From contig DATCMI010000001.1 of NCBI GenBank assembly GCA_036563485.1, positions 2,109,501 through 2,173,500 of the forward strand: a DNA stretch of 64,000 nucleotides, in the 5' to 3' direction. The notes beneath the pieces were generated by a model. The model was not told the DNA's origin. It saw nothing but the letters and a program-made list of their open reading frames with translations, and did no database searches. The DNA is from Sphingomicrobium sp. (GTDB lineage: Bacteria; Pseudomonadota; Alphaproteobacteria; Sphingomonadales; Sphingomonadaceae). Position numbers and translations under genes: made by a program. Of the stretch, positions 7,870-17,968 are shown piece by piece (the stretch's first letter is position 1; every line of letters begins with the position of its first letter).

Positions 7870-8490
7870 ATGTGCAACCTCTACAAACTCAAGCAATCGG
7901 CCGAGGAAGTCGCGCAGCTGTTCGACGCGGTTGCCGACAAGGGCGGCAATGCCGGCGACACCGTTTATCCCGGCTACCCGGGGCTGGTGGTCGCGCCGGA
8001 CCTCGGGATCGGCGGCTTGCGGGTCCGGCAGATGAGCTGGGGCTTCCCGCTGACGCTGAAGGGCAAGAACGGCCAGCCGCTGAAGCCCAAGCCGGTCAAC
8101 AATTGCCGCACCGACAAGCTCGACAGCTTCATGTGGCGCCACAGCTTCCGCGAGCGCCGCTGCCTGATCCCCGTCACCGCCTTCTGCGAAGCGGAAGGGG
8201 AGAAAGGATCAAAAACGCGCACCTGGTTCTCCCTGCCCGATGAAGAGCTGTTCGCCGTCGCCGGCATCTGGCGCGACACGGCGGAATGGGGGCCGGCTTA
8301 CTCGATGGTGATGACCGAGGCGTGCGAGCATGTGCGGGGCGTCCACGATCGCATGCCGGCGATACTGCCGCGGGAGGATTGGGGGGACTGGCTCGACGGG
8401 CCGCCGGATGCTGCCGGGTTGCTGTGCCGGCCTTGGGAGTTGGGGATGACGGTGCTCCGAACCGAAGAACCCTGGGTTCGTCGGGCGTAG
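7870..8490 (+). CDS. SOS response-associated peptidase (SRAP/YedK/HMCES family)
   Basis: SRAP proteins crosslink covalently to abasic sites in single-stranded DNA through Cys2, shielding them during replication. The 206-residue product starts MCNLYKLKQS, so Cys2 is present after removal of Met1. Other active-site landmarks are Asn78 in NNCRTDK, Glu107 in AFCEAEG and His159 in VHDRMPAIL. The usual start is MCGRY, so MCNLY is a mild variant. The ATG at 7870 is fixed by the need for Cys at position 2; the open frame upstream to 7723 is non-coding. The gene is flanked by inverted copies of repeat family A and preceded by a strong dyad. Confidence 0.92.
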   Translation: MCNLYKLKQSAEEVAQLFDAVADKGGNAGDTVYPGYPGLVVAPDLGIGGLRVRQMSWGFPLTLKGKNGQPLKPKPVNNCRTDKLDSFMWRHSFRERRCLIPVTAFCEAEGEKGSKTRTWFSLPDEELFAVAGIWRDTAEWGPAYSMVMTEACEHVRGVHDRMPAILPREDWGDWLDGPPDAAGLLCRPWELGMTVLRTEEPWVRRA

Positions 8491-8522
8491 GCCGAGCCTG
8501 AGCTAAGCGGGGCAATGCGAGC

Positions 8523-8610
8523 GCAGCTTAGGCCGAAGAGCCGTTGAGCACCCGGCCAGCGGGTCGGCGCAGCCGAGCCCGTCTGACGTCACGGCATTTA
8601 CTCCCGTGAG
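8523..8610 (-). repeat. Intergenic repeat family A, copy 2 (inverted)
   Basis: On the minus strand it reads CTCACGGGAGTAAATGCC, then GTGACGTCAGACGGGCTC and GCTGGCCGGGTGCTCA, matching copy 1 block by block. It lies in the 159-base gap between the SRAP gene and the helicase gene; nothing else is visible there. Confidence 0.65.
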
Positions 8611-8649
8611 ACCTGCGCTACTCTCTAAGGGCTCGGGTTAGGGGGGGAT

Positions 8650-11600
8650 GTGGGACTATTTCCGAAGTGGCGTGGAACGGTTTTCCTTCCAGCTCTTCCG
8701 GATCGCAAAAAGAAGATCGGGCAAAACTGGATCTATCAGGAGGTTTTTCGCGGGATTGTTCGCAAAGCCGAGCTGTCGGATTCGCAGTACAAAGGGCATG
8801 ATGAGTTAGTTCTTCGTGACATCTCTGCGCCCTTCGATCGCCTGCTTGTCCGTCACAAAGGTGCGCGAAGGTTGGAGACTTCGCAGCCAGTGGTCAAAAT
8901 CCACGGTTCCGCAGACGGCGACCATTTGGAACTTAGGTGGGAAGCCCTTGGCCGCCTCGAAACCTATGCCGATACTCCCGAGAAGGTGTTGGCTAGTTGG
9001 ACCAATGCGTTCGCTTTTCGTGAGGAGGACGAGGACGCCGGTTCAGCAGGACTACGCAGGCCCCAAGTTGGCGCACTTCACGCGATCTCTGCCCATTTCG
9101 CAGTGGGCCGCACATTCGACGCCGCTACAGTCGTGCTCCCGACTGGGACCGGCAAAACAGAGACTATGCTTGCGGCGCAAGTTTATCGACGCCCAGCACG
9201 AACACTCGTGCTCGTTCCGAGCGACGCGTTGAGAACTCAGATCGCTCGAAAGTTTGTCTCGCTCGGCGTGCTTCCCACTGCCGAAGTTGTCCCAGAGGAG
9301 TTGCCAGGGCCGCGGGTTGCCGTCGTCAGCGGGGGTTTGAAGAACTTAGACGAGGCTCGAGAGCTCCTGAACGAAGCGAACGTAATTGTTACTCTACCGA
9401 ACACTCTGCGAGCTAGTAATCCTGACGCCCTCGTCGCACTTACGGATGGTTGCTCCGACCTTTTCGTCGACGAGGCGCACCACGTGACAGCTGCTAGCTG
9501 GGCGACGATCAAGTCTCAGTTCGCAGACAAGCGCATCGTTCAGTTCACGGCTACTCCGTTTCGGCGCGATGGGAAGCGCGTCGATGGCAAGATCATCTTC
9601 AACTACAAACTTGGCGATGCTCAAGCGGCTGGCTATTATCGCCCCATCCATCTCCACACCGTCGAGGAGTATGGGGATCAGCACGACCGCGACCGGGCGA
9701 TTGCGATAGCTGCCCTGAAAGCGCTGCGGGATGACTTGTCGGCTGGCTACGACCACTTGATTATGGCTCGCACCGAGACTCGGGAACGTGCGGATGAAGT
9801 AGGAAACATCTATCGCGAACTAGGCGCCGAATTTCATCCCGTGGTTGTGTATTCCGGCACGGGGCAAGCAAGCGCGAACAAGAAGGCGTTAGATGCGATC
9901 CGCTCCAACGCGTCAGACAAGTCGCGGGTCGTTGTTTGCGTCGACATGCTCGGCGAGGGGTTCGACCTGCCTAATCTGAAAATTGCTGCTCTTCATGATG
10001 CTCACAAATCGCTGGCAATTACTCTGCAATTCATCGGGCGATTCACGAGAAAAGGTGCCTCGGGCACCGTCGGCGATGCGACAGTAGTCACGAACATCGC
10101 CGACCCGGTGGCAGAGAAGAAGCTCTCAGATCTGTACGCTGAAGGGGCAGATTGGGATCAGCTAATCCAGCGCCTGAGCGAGGAGCGGATCGAGACGGAA
10201 GTCGACCTGCAGGAGGTGGTGTATGCGCTTCGCGAAAAGGGCGACCTGCACGGGCTCCTTTCGCTCTGGAATCTACGACCCGCACTCTCGGCCCAGTTTT
10301 ACCGAACAACATGCGACGAATGGAATCCTGAAGCATTCCGTTCTGTGCTTCCGAAGAGCGCCGAGGCTTGGTTTTCGCTCAATGAGGAGAGGGCGCTTCT
10401 CGTCGCCGTCGTTTCATTGGAAAGGAAGGTTGGTTGGGGCGACTATGATGACCTTCTAGATAGAACCTACGACCTACTTATCCTGAAGTGGGATAAATCC
10501 GATGGCTCCCTGTGTCTCTTCGCTAGCGACTACAACGGCTTAAACTCCGAGAAGATGGCGCAAGCGGTCACGGACGAAAGCACGGAGTTGGTGAAGGGCT
10601 CGCCGATATTTCGCATCCTGAACAACGTTGAGCTGCCGCTCGTGAAAAGCCTCGGGTCGTCACGGATCGGGGCAATTAGCTTTACCTCGTATTTCGGCCC
10701 AAACGTGACTGAAGGCTTGGCTCTGATCGAGAAAGCTCAGTCCGAACTGAACAACGTAGCTTGCCTTGGATACGAAGACGGAGAGCGTGTCCTTTGGGGC
10801 GGGACGCAGCGTCGAGGTAAGGTCTGGCAGCAAAGACGAGGAACAATCACTGAATGGATGGACTGGGCTGCCCGTACCTTCTCCAAGATTTCTACTGAAA
10901 GCGAGGACGTCGCAAACATCATCAAAGATTTTCTGCGACCAGTGCTCCTCACGAGTCCCCATGAATCGCATCCGATTTCCGTGCAGTGGGGCGAGCAAGC
11001 CCAGATGCGCTTCGGCGATAGGCAGGTGCTCTTTGGGTCACGAGAGGTGCCACTGTTCTTAATCGATCTTGATATCGAGGCAGTGGCCGATGACGGCGCG
11101 ATTGACTTCCGTCTATCGACGGACGGAATCCACGCGACTTATCGACTAACGATCTCCAGTTCCCTGCCGGGCGGATATCGACATGATCAGATTTCGGGCC
11201 CGCCGGTGCAATTCGTCCGACGAGGTGCAGGGGCGGTGCCCATCATCGACTATTTCAAAATTGATCCGCTTATCATGCGCTACGCGGACGGCACTTACTC
11301 GTACAATTGCTATCATATTCCTGCACGGCTCAGTGCAGGTGAATACCCAGTTGAGCGACTTGAGGTCTGGGATTGGAAGGGTATTCCGCTCAATAGAGAA
11401 TCGATGGGTAAGTCGAGGGACGCTGACACCATCCAGTTTAGGGCGTTCGAAAAGATCAACGACGACTTTGAACTCGTTTTCAACGACGATGGTCCCGGGG
11501 AAGCTGCCGACCTAGTTGCCCTCAGGAATGTTGATGAATCGACGATCCGGCTATGTTTAGTCCATTGCAAGAACGCTCATGAGGGGCGGATCTCTGGCGA

Positions 11601-11931
11601 TATCCGCAATTTTTATACATTGTGCGGTCAAGCGCAAAAATCCATTGCTGTTAAGCACAGCGGCATGACGGCGCTCTATCTCGATCTCAAGCGGCGCCAG
11701 GACCTGTGGGGAAAGCAGGGTTACTCAAGATTTCTCAAAGGTGGCATGAAGGAGCTTTCATTCTTCAAGGAAAAAGCGAGAAGATCGAAAGTCGAGTTCG
11801 AAGTCATCATAGCTCAACCAGGCGCCTCCGCGGATTCAATCAGCCACGACGCCCGCAAGCTTATTGCGACAACGGATCTGTTCCTTCGGAAAACGACCGA
11901 GGCAATTTTTCGCGTGGCAGTGTCGCCGTAG
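8650..11931 (+). CDS. SF2 DEAD/DEAH-box helicase with possible C-terminal PD-(D/E)XK-like nuclease
   Basis: The product has 1093 residues. After ~140 N-terminal residues of unknown type comes a ResIII-like SF2 motor: Walker A PTGTGKT with Lys169, DEAH box at 274-277 (VDEAHH), motif III TAT at 300-302, and motif VI QFIGRFTRKG around 460-469. The next ~480 residues are unfamiliar. The C-terminus holds GEAADLVAL (Asp954) followed by LVHCK (Lys974), a spacing that resembles a PD-(D/E)XK nuclease with HxK in place of ExK; this is inference. The start is a GTG at 8650; an overlapping ATG at 8648 opens a different frame of 53 codons. Base composition is clearly lower in GC than the neighbours (28 of 60 in 9361-9420), suggesting transfer. 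It stands alone. Single-gene SF2 helicase-nuclease proteins such as Hna protect alphaproteobacteria against phage, a possible parallel. Confidence 0.85.
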   Translation: MGLFPKWRGTVFLPALPDRKKKIGQNWIYQEVFRGIVRKAELSDSQYKGHDELVLRDISAPFDRLLVRHKGARRLETSQPVVKIHGSADGDHLELRWEALGRLETYADTPEKVLASWTNAFAFREEDEDAGSAGLRRPQVGALHAISAHFAVGRTFDAATVVLPTGTGKTETMLAAQVYRRPARTLVLVPSDALRTQIARKFVSLGVLPTAEVVPEELPGPRVAVVSGGLKNLDEARELLNEANVIVTLPNTLRASNPDALVALTDGCSDLFVDEAHHVTAASWATIKSQFADKRIVQFTATPFRRDGKRVDGKIIFNYKLGDAQAAGYYRPIHLHTVEEYGDQHDRDRAIAIAALKALRDDLSAGYDHLIMARTETRERADEVGNIYRELGAEFHPVVVYSGTGQASANKKALDAIRSNASDKSRVVVCVDMLGEGFDLPNLKIAALHDAHKSLAITLQFIGRFTRKGASGTVGDATVVTNIADPVAEKKLSDLYAEGADWDQLIQRLSEERIETEVDLQEVVYALREKGDLHGLLSLWNLRPALSAQFYRTTCDEWNPEAFRSVLPKSAEAWFSLNEERALLVAVVSLERKVGWGDYDDLLDRTYDLLILKWDKSDGSLCLFASDYNGLNSEKMAQAVTDESTELVKGSPIFRILNNVELPLVKSLGSSRIGAISFTSYFGPNVTEGLALIEKAQSELNNVACLGYEDGERVLWGGTQRRGKVWQQRRGTITEWMDWAARTFSKISTESEDVANIIKDFLRPVLLTSPHESHPISVQWGEQAQMRFGDRQVLFGSREVPLFLIDLDIEAVADDGAIDFRLSTDGIHATYRLTISSSLPGGYRHDQISGPPVQFVRRGAGAVPIIDYFKIDPLIMRYADGTYSYNCYHIPARLSAGEYPVERLEVWDWKGIPLNRESMGKSRDADTIQFRAFEKINDDFELVFNDDGPGEAADLVALRNVDESTIRLCLVHCKNAHEGRISGDIRNFYTLCGQAQKSIAVKHSGMTALYLDLKRRQDLWGKQGYSRFLKGGMKELSFFKEKARRSKVEFEVIIAQPGASADSISHDARKLIATTDLFLRKTTEAIFRVAVSP

Positions 11932-11944
11932 ATTCAAGCAGCTT

Positions 11945-12195
11945 TTGGTCGAGGACCGACCGCATCTTCCGTGACCGCGACGGATGCTTCAGCTTCCGCA
12001 GCGCCTTGTCCTCCGGCTGGCTGCACCAGCCTACGTTCGTCTTCGACTCCGCCTCGATCTACCGAATAGCTCACGCGTAACGCTGAACTGCTGCCCAACC
12101 TCCTCCAGCGTATGATCTGCACCATCCTCGCCAGTGCCCCGCACTGGCTGCGCGTGGAGCATCATGCCGTACCAAGCGCATGCGCAGCGGGGGTT
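11945..12195 (-). pseudogene. Decayed 3' fragment of a divergent rpoD
   Basis: On the minus strand the fragment encodes [17 protein letters not shown] and, after an insertion and frame change, [19 protein letters not shown], the end of sigma-70 region 4. The resident rpoD (13594-15648) ends with nearly the same residues. A weaker block near 12166-12195 matches the codons for LRMRFG. Two insertions of roughly 40 bases and small deletions break the frame, and the stop codon is gone: the match ends at the final Gln codon, 13 bases from the helicase stop. The rest of the gap up to 12353 holds no gene apart from a promoter-like box at 12275-12299. Confidence 0.85.
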
Positions 12196-12274
12196 ATTCC
12201 CGGACGCTCGGCGGCTCGCTGACAGCACCTCAACGCACCACAGCATCGCCTTGCCTGCACGCGGCTTCAGGAGA

Positions 12275-12299
12275 GGAACGGGCGCCTCTTGCGACTGTT
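12275..12299 (+). promoter_or_regulatory. EcfG-type general stress promoter (GGAAC-N17-GTT)
   Basis: GGAAC at 12275-12279 and GTT at 12297-12299 are separated by 17 bases, matching the alphaproteobacterial EcfG consensus. It lies 54 bases upstream of the start of the general-stress-like gene at 12354. Confidence 0.55.
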
Positions 12300-12353
12300 G
12301 GGTGAGGGCGGGCGAAATGCCCCGACCCCCGATCATCATACAGGAGGATTTCC

Positions 12354-12896
12354 ATGAGTGAGCGTATTGCATCGGCCGTGTTCGACAGCCGTGAAGAAGC
12401 CGAGCGCGCGCTGAGCGAGCTGCGGTCGGCCGGCGTCCGCGACGACGCCATCTCCGTCATCGGCCGCCACGGCGAGCATAGCGACACCAGCGGCGGCATT
12501 AACGACGACGATGGCGACGGCGTGAACGGCAGCGGCGCGGTCAAGGGTGCGATCGGCGGCGGCATCGCCGGCGGCCTGCTCGGCCTTGCAGCGCTCGCCA
12601 TTCCCGGCGTCGGCCCGCTCGCCGCTGCCGGCGCGATCGCGGCCTCGGCGGCTCCCGAAGCGGCCGGGCTCGGCGCGGCGATCGGCGCCACTGCCGGCGG
12701 CCTGTCGGGCCTGCTGAGCAAGCATGGCGTCAGCGACGACGATGCCAAATATTATGAAGAGCGCATCAACCAGGGCGGCTATTTCGTGTCGGTCGACGCG
12801 AGCGACGCCGGCGTGCCGATCGAGACGGCGCGCGAGATCCTGTTCCGCAGCGGCGGCCACAATTCGAGCCGCCAGCGGGAGAGCGCCAGCTTTTAA
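12354..12896 (+). CDS. General stress protein 17M-like protein with glycine-rich hydrophobic core
   Basis: The N-terminus MSERIASAVFDSREEAERAL with ELRSAGVRDDAISVIGRH is the pattern of the general stress protein 17M / YflT-like fold. An acidic Asp-rich linker follows, then a long Gly/Ala-rich hydrophobic stretch (about residues 60-115), which could insert in a membrane like a glycine zipper, and a C-terminal DDAKYYEERINQGGYFVSVD module. A strong ribosome site (AGGAGG) precedes the ATG. An EcfG-type promoter lies just upstream and a hairpin terminator just downstream. The biochemical role of this family is unknown. Confidence 0.8.
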   Translation: MSERIASAVFDSREEAERALSELRSAGVRDDAISVIGRHGEHSDTSGGINDDDGDGVNGSGAVKGAIGGGIAGGLLGLAALAIPGVGPLAAAGAIAASAAPEAAGLGAAIGATAGGLSGLLSKHGVSDDDAKYYEERINQGGYFVSVDASDAGVPIETAREILFRSGGHNSSRQRESASF

Positions 12897-12938
12897 GCCG
12901 AAGCGAAGGGCTGCCGCCGAGGCGGCCTGAGAAGGTGA

Positions 12939-12973
12939 GGGCCCGGCGGCGAACCGGGCCCTCTTTTCATTTT
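12939..12973 (+). terminator. Rho-independent terminator
   Basis: Stem GGGCCCGG (12939-12946) pairs with CCGGGCCC (12954-12961) over a seven-base loop, followed by TCTTTTCATTTT. It ends the stress gene and could serve the convergent gene as well. Confidence 0.85.
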
Positions 12974-13337
12974 AAAGGCGGGTGCCGGTGGTGCCGCGCG
13001 TGGTGCCCATGTCGCGGTCGATATGATCGTGATGATGGTCGCGGTCGCGGCGCTTGAGGCCGAGCAGGCCGGCAAGGCCGAGGAGGCCGAGCAGGCCCCA
13101 CTTGCCGCTGTCGTCGTCGTCATCATCGCGGTTGCGGTCGCCTTCCGTGGTCGCGCGGTCGTTCGTGTTCTCGGTGGCGGCGACGCTGTTGTCGAGCTGC
13201 GCAACGCTCTGCTGAAGCTCTTCGGCCTGCTGCGCGACCTCGTTCGCCTGGGCGGCGACATTGTCCTGGGCGAGCGCGGCGGCGGGAAGCGCGAGCGCGG
13301 TGGCGGCAAGCAAAGCGTGCTTGATCTTGATGGTCAT
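12972..13337 (-). CDS. Exported protein with WGxxGxxG-type C-terminal membrane tail
   Basis: The 121-residue product has a signal peptide (cleaved after ALA in LPAAALAQ), a helical segment rich in Gln, Ala and Glu, an Asp run, then WGLLGLLGLAGLLGLKRRD and a His/Asp-rich end. A Trp-Gly repeat hydrophobic helix followed by basic residues is the signature of WGxxGxxG-CTERM tails, proposed protein-sorting signals. It therefore probably sits in the inner membrane facing the periplasm. The ribosome site AGGAGG is well placed. A GGAAC-N18-GTT box on the minus strand (13395-13420) is one base too long for the EcfG consensus. No dedicated processing enzyme is adjacent; a rhomboid gene lies 11 kb away. 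Confidence 0.75.
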   Translation of the reverse strand: MTIKIKHALLAATALALPAAALAQDNVAAQANEVAQQAEELQQSVAQLDNSVAATENTNDRATTEGDRNRDDDDDDSGKWGLLGLLGLAGLLGLKRRDRDHHHDHIDRDMGTTRGTTGTRL

Positions 13338-13466
13338 GGTTTTTTTCCTCCTGTTCGTCCTCGCTCGGCAGGGCCCGCGAGGTGCAGGCGGAACAACGGG
13401 CGCCCAAGCACCGCTGTTCCAACCGGCCCGGATCAGGACAGGAGGGGCGGGAGAGGGGGAAGCGCC

Positions 13467-13545
13467 GTCACGGAGTGAATCCGTGACGTCGGACGCGTCT
13501 GCGCAGCGCGGCTTAGGCCGCTCGCTTGCGCGCCGGCCGGCTGAA
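13467..13545 (+). repeat. Intergenic repeat family A, copy 3
   Basis: The unit starts with the perfect dyad GTCACGG ... CCGTGAC (13467-13487), then GTCGGACGCGTCTGCGCAGC and ends GGCCGGCTGA. It fits copy 1 in order and orientation. It lies in the 238-base gene-free gap between the WGxxGxxG protein and rpoD. Confidence 0.65.
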
Positions 13546-13550
13546 TGACG

Positions 13551-13576
13551 CCCTTCGACTTCGCTCAGGACGAACG
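13551..13576 (+). repeat. Sphingomonad palindromic repeat family B, copy 1
   Basis: Core CTTCGACTTCGCTCAGGACG. Four further copies lie at 17509-17549, 17579-17619, 17643-17668 (inverted) and 17969-17994. Confidence 0.75.
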
Positions 13577-13593
13577 ATCAGTAAGCCGCAGGC

Positions 13594-13602
<9 letters not shown>
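13576..13602 (-). terminator. Hairpin overlapping the rpoD stop codon
   Basis: A perfect 12-bp stem (GATCAGTAAGCC and its complement) with a three-base loop begins inside the last rpoD codons and includes the stop. There is no U-run, so it may stabilise the mRNA end rather than terminate by itself. Confidence 0.5.
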
Positions 13603-15648
<2,046 letters not shown>

Positions 15649-15661
15649 AAGTTTTCGCCGC

Positions 15662-17500
15662 TTAGTCGGTGCCGGCAAGCTGCGCCAGCCTCTGTGTCAA
15701 TCCACGCCGCGCCGCCATCAGGCGCTGCTGCTCCTCCAGGGCTTCTTCGGTGAAATCCCGCTTCAGCCGCTCCGTTGCATCCTCCAGCGCGCGGTCGACC
15801 TCCTCGGCCGCCGAAATGATCTCGACGGCTGCGGCCAGATCGCTTCGGGCGCGGTCCGGGTCGCTGTCGCGGCGGGTGAATGAAAAACCCATGGTTCGCT
15901 GGGCGGTTCGGCCCGTCGCTCCATCGGCGCCTAATATGGTGGCAAGGCTGTCGCGATCAAGCGTGGCGCCGGAGAAGGCGGCGTTGACCAGCTCGTCGCG
16001 CATCTCCGCGGTCGACTTGTCGGGGATGGGAAGCGCCGCCAGCTGCTCGCAATGGGCGGGCAGTTCCTCGGGGAAAAAGGCGAAGCCGAGGATCAGGGCG
16101 CGGGCGGTGGGCGCATCGATGCCGGAGCTGGCGATGCCGCGGGCTTCCTGGCCGACCGGCGGGGCAGGGGGCACGAAGCGGCCGTTCTTGAAGCTGCCGC
16201 GGGGGCGCGGGGTAAAGGCGCCGCCTTGGGGTGCGCCCTGCGGCCGGCGCTGCGCGTAGAAGCGATTCAGCCAATCCTCGCGGTACATGCGGCTGAGGTC
16301 CGGGTGCTGGATGGCCGCGGCATGGTCGATGAGGCGCTGCTTGAGCCCGGCCCAGGCTTCGGGCGTGGTCAGCGGCTCGGCCTCGAGCTCGTGGCGCCAC
16401 AGGCGGGCGTCGAGCGGCTCAGGCGTGGCGAGGAGCGCTTCGATCGCCTCGCGGCCGCCGGCCTTGACGACATCGTCGGGATCCTGGCCGGCGGGCAGCT
16501 CGACGAAGCGCAGCGTGCGGTCGGGGCGGAGGTGGGGAAGGGCGCGCGTCGCGGCACGGATCGCGGCCTTGCCGCCGGCGCTGTCGCCGTCGAAGCAGAG
16601 GATCGGCGAGGCGTCGAGGCGCCATAGCCGCTCGAGCTGGGCCTCGGTGAGCGCGGTGCCGTTCGGCGCGACCGCTTCGGAAATGCCGGCGCGGTCGAGC
16701 GCGATGACGTCCATATAGCCTTCGACGACGATCAGGCGCTTGGCCTGGCGGCTCGCGGGCGCGGCGCGGTCGATGTTGTAGAGCGTTCGGCCCTTGTCGA
16801 AGAGCGGCGTGTCGGGGCTGTTGAGATATTTGGGCTCGCCTTGCCCGAGGATCCGCCCGCCGAAGCCGATCACCCGGCCGCGCGGGTCGCGGATCGGGAA
16901 CATCAGGCGGCCGCGGAAGCGGTCGTAGCTGGCGCCGCCGTCCTCGGGCCGGATCAGCATGCCGGTTTCGACCAGCCTGTCCTCGCCGAGCTTGTCGAGC
17001 GCGCTCTTGAGCTTGGCGCGGCCTTCCGGTGCGAAGCCGATGCCGAAGCGCTTCACCGTCTCCGCGTCGATGCCGCGGGTCTTCAGGTAATCGCGGGCCG
17101 TCGCGCCTTCGAGGCCGTGAAGCTGCTCGCCGTACCATGTGGCGACGTCGGCCATAACATCGGTCAGCGAGGCGGTGCGGTCGGCGCGCTCCTTGGCTTG
17201 CGGGTCGGGCGCGGGCACGTCCATGCCCGCCTTGGCCGCAAGCTCCTTCACTGCATCCATGAAGGGCATGCCGCGATGGTCGGTCAGGAAGCGGATCGCG
17301 TCGCCATGCGCGCCGCAGCCGAAGCAATGGTAGAAATGCTTGTCGTCGTTGATGGTGAAGCTTGGCGTCTTCTCGTTGTGGAAGGGGCAGCACGCTTTCC
17401 ACTCGCGCCCCGCGCGGACGAGTTTCACCGAAGGCGCGATGATGGCGCTGAGCACGGTCCGCGCGCGCAGTTCGTCAAGCCAGGCGGGGGAGAGGGTCAC
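15662..17500 (-). CDS. dnaG: DNA primase
   Basis: DnaG makes the RNA primers for chromosome replication. The 612-residue protein has the CHC2 zinc ribbon (Cys38, His41, Cys59, Cys62 in [12 protein letters not shown] and HCFGCG), the RNA polymerase domain, a Toprim motif ([11 protein letters not shown]) and a C-terminal DnaB-interacting region. The start is a GTG at 17500 whose bases overlap the TGA of the upstream GIY-YIG gene, so the two are translationally coupled. It is followed by rpoD with only 13 bases between, as in many bacteria. Confidence 0.97.
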   Translation of the reverse strand: MTLSPAWLDELRARTVLSAIIAPSVKLVRAGREWKACCPFHNEKTPSFTINDDKHFYHCFGCGAHGDAIRFLTDHRGMPFMDAVKELAAKAGMDVPAPDPQAKERADRTASLTDVMADVATWYGEQLHGLEGATARDYLKTRGIDAETVKRFGIGFAPEGRAKLKSALDKLGEDRLVETGMLIRPEDGGASYDRFRGRLMFPIRDPRGRVIGFGGRILGQGEPKYLNSPDTPLFDKGRTLYNIDRAAPASRQAKRLIVVEGYMDVIALDRAGISEAVAPNGTALTEAQLERLWRLDASPILCFDGDSAGGKAAIRAATRALPHLRPDRTLRFVELPAGQDPDDVVKAGGREAIEALLATPEPLDARLWRHELEAEPLTTPEAWAGLKQRLIDHAAAIQHPDLSRMYREDWLNRFYAQRRPQGAPQGGAFTPRPRGSFKNGRFVPPAPPVGQEARGIASSGIDAPTARALILGFAFFPEELPAHCEQLAALPIPDKSTAEMRDELVNAAFSGATLDRDSLATILGADGATGRTAQRTMGFSFTRRDSDPDRARSDLAAAVEIISAAEEVDRALEDATERLKRDFTEEALEEQQRLMAARRGLTQRLAQLAGTD

Positions 17501-17952
17501 CGGCGGCGCCCTTCGACTACGCGCTTCGCGCTCCGCTCAGGACGAACGGGCTGCCGGTCGGACGCTTGGGCTTCGCGTCTATCGACTACGCGCTTCGCGC
17601 TCCGCTCAGGACGAATGGGTTCGTCTGTGCAGGTCGCCTCATCGTTCGTCCTGAGCGAAGTCGAAGGGCGCTCGCGCGGCGCTCGTGCAAGCCAACTGAT
17701 GCGATCCCAGTCGCTGGCGATCAGCGCTTCCTTCTTTGCCCGCGTCCAACCTTTTACTCGGCGTTCAAACGCGAGCGCTTCATCGCGCGTCGGGGCGGCT
17801 TCGCACCAAACGAGTTCAACGGGGCGCCTCCGGCGCGTCCAATCGCAGCAAAGCCCTTGCTCATGCTGCGCAAGCCGCGCTTCCAGATTGTCCGTTTGGC
17901 CTGTGTAATATGAACCGTCGGCGCAGCGCAGGAGATAGACCCAGAATTGCAT
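17497..17952 (-). CDS. GIY-YIG nuclease-fold protein with repeat-derived C-terminus
   Basis: Residues 1-94 form a complete single GIY-YIG domain (WVYLLRCADGSYYTGQT at 4-20, then LEARLAQHEQG and ALAFERRVKGWTRAKKEALI), as in small UvrC-like nuclease-fold proteins. From residue ~95 to the end (151) the sequence is encoded by three copies of intergenic repeat family B, giving repeated peptides such as RPERSAKRVV and RPSTSLRTND. The ancestral gene probably stopped near residue 95 and was lengthened by repeat insertion. The stop TGA overlaps the GTG start of dnaG. The catalytic role of stand-alone GIY-YIG proteins of this size is unclear. Confidence 0.85.
   Translation of the reverse strand: MQFWVYLLRCADGSYYTGQTDNLEARLAQHEQGLCCDWTRRRRPVELVWCEAAPTRDEALAFERRVKGWTRAKKEALIASDWDRISWLARAPRERPSTSLRTNDEATCTDEPIRPERSAKRVVDRREAQASDRQPVRPERSAKRVVEGRRR
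17509..17549 (+). repeat. Repeat family B, copy 2 (long variant)
   Basis: Core with an extra internal palindrome: CTTCGACTACGCGCTTCGCG continuing to GCTCAGGACGAACGG. It lies inside the GIY-YIG coding region. Confidence 0.75.
17579..17619 (+). repeat. Repeat family B, copy 3 (long variant)
   Basis: Same long variant as copy 2, with ATCGACTACGCGCTTCGCGC and GCTCAGGACGAATGGG. Also inside the GIY-YIG coding region. Confidence 0.75.
17643..17668 (-). repeat. Repeat family B, copy 4 (inverted)
   Basis: Reads TTCGTCCTGAGCGAAGTCGA on the plus strand, the reverse complement of copies 1 and 5. It marks the point (residue ~95) where the GIY-YIG protein changes from domain to repeat sequence. Confidence 0.75.
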
Positions 17953-17968
17953 CGATGTTGTGCCAGCG

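Noticed and set aside
8491-12353. Complete restriction-modification or multi-gene defence island
   Set aside because: Only one coding gene of this kind is present; no methyltransferase, specificity subunit, toxin-antitoxin or integrase could be found.
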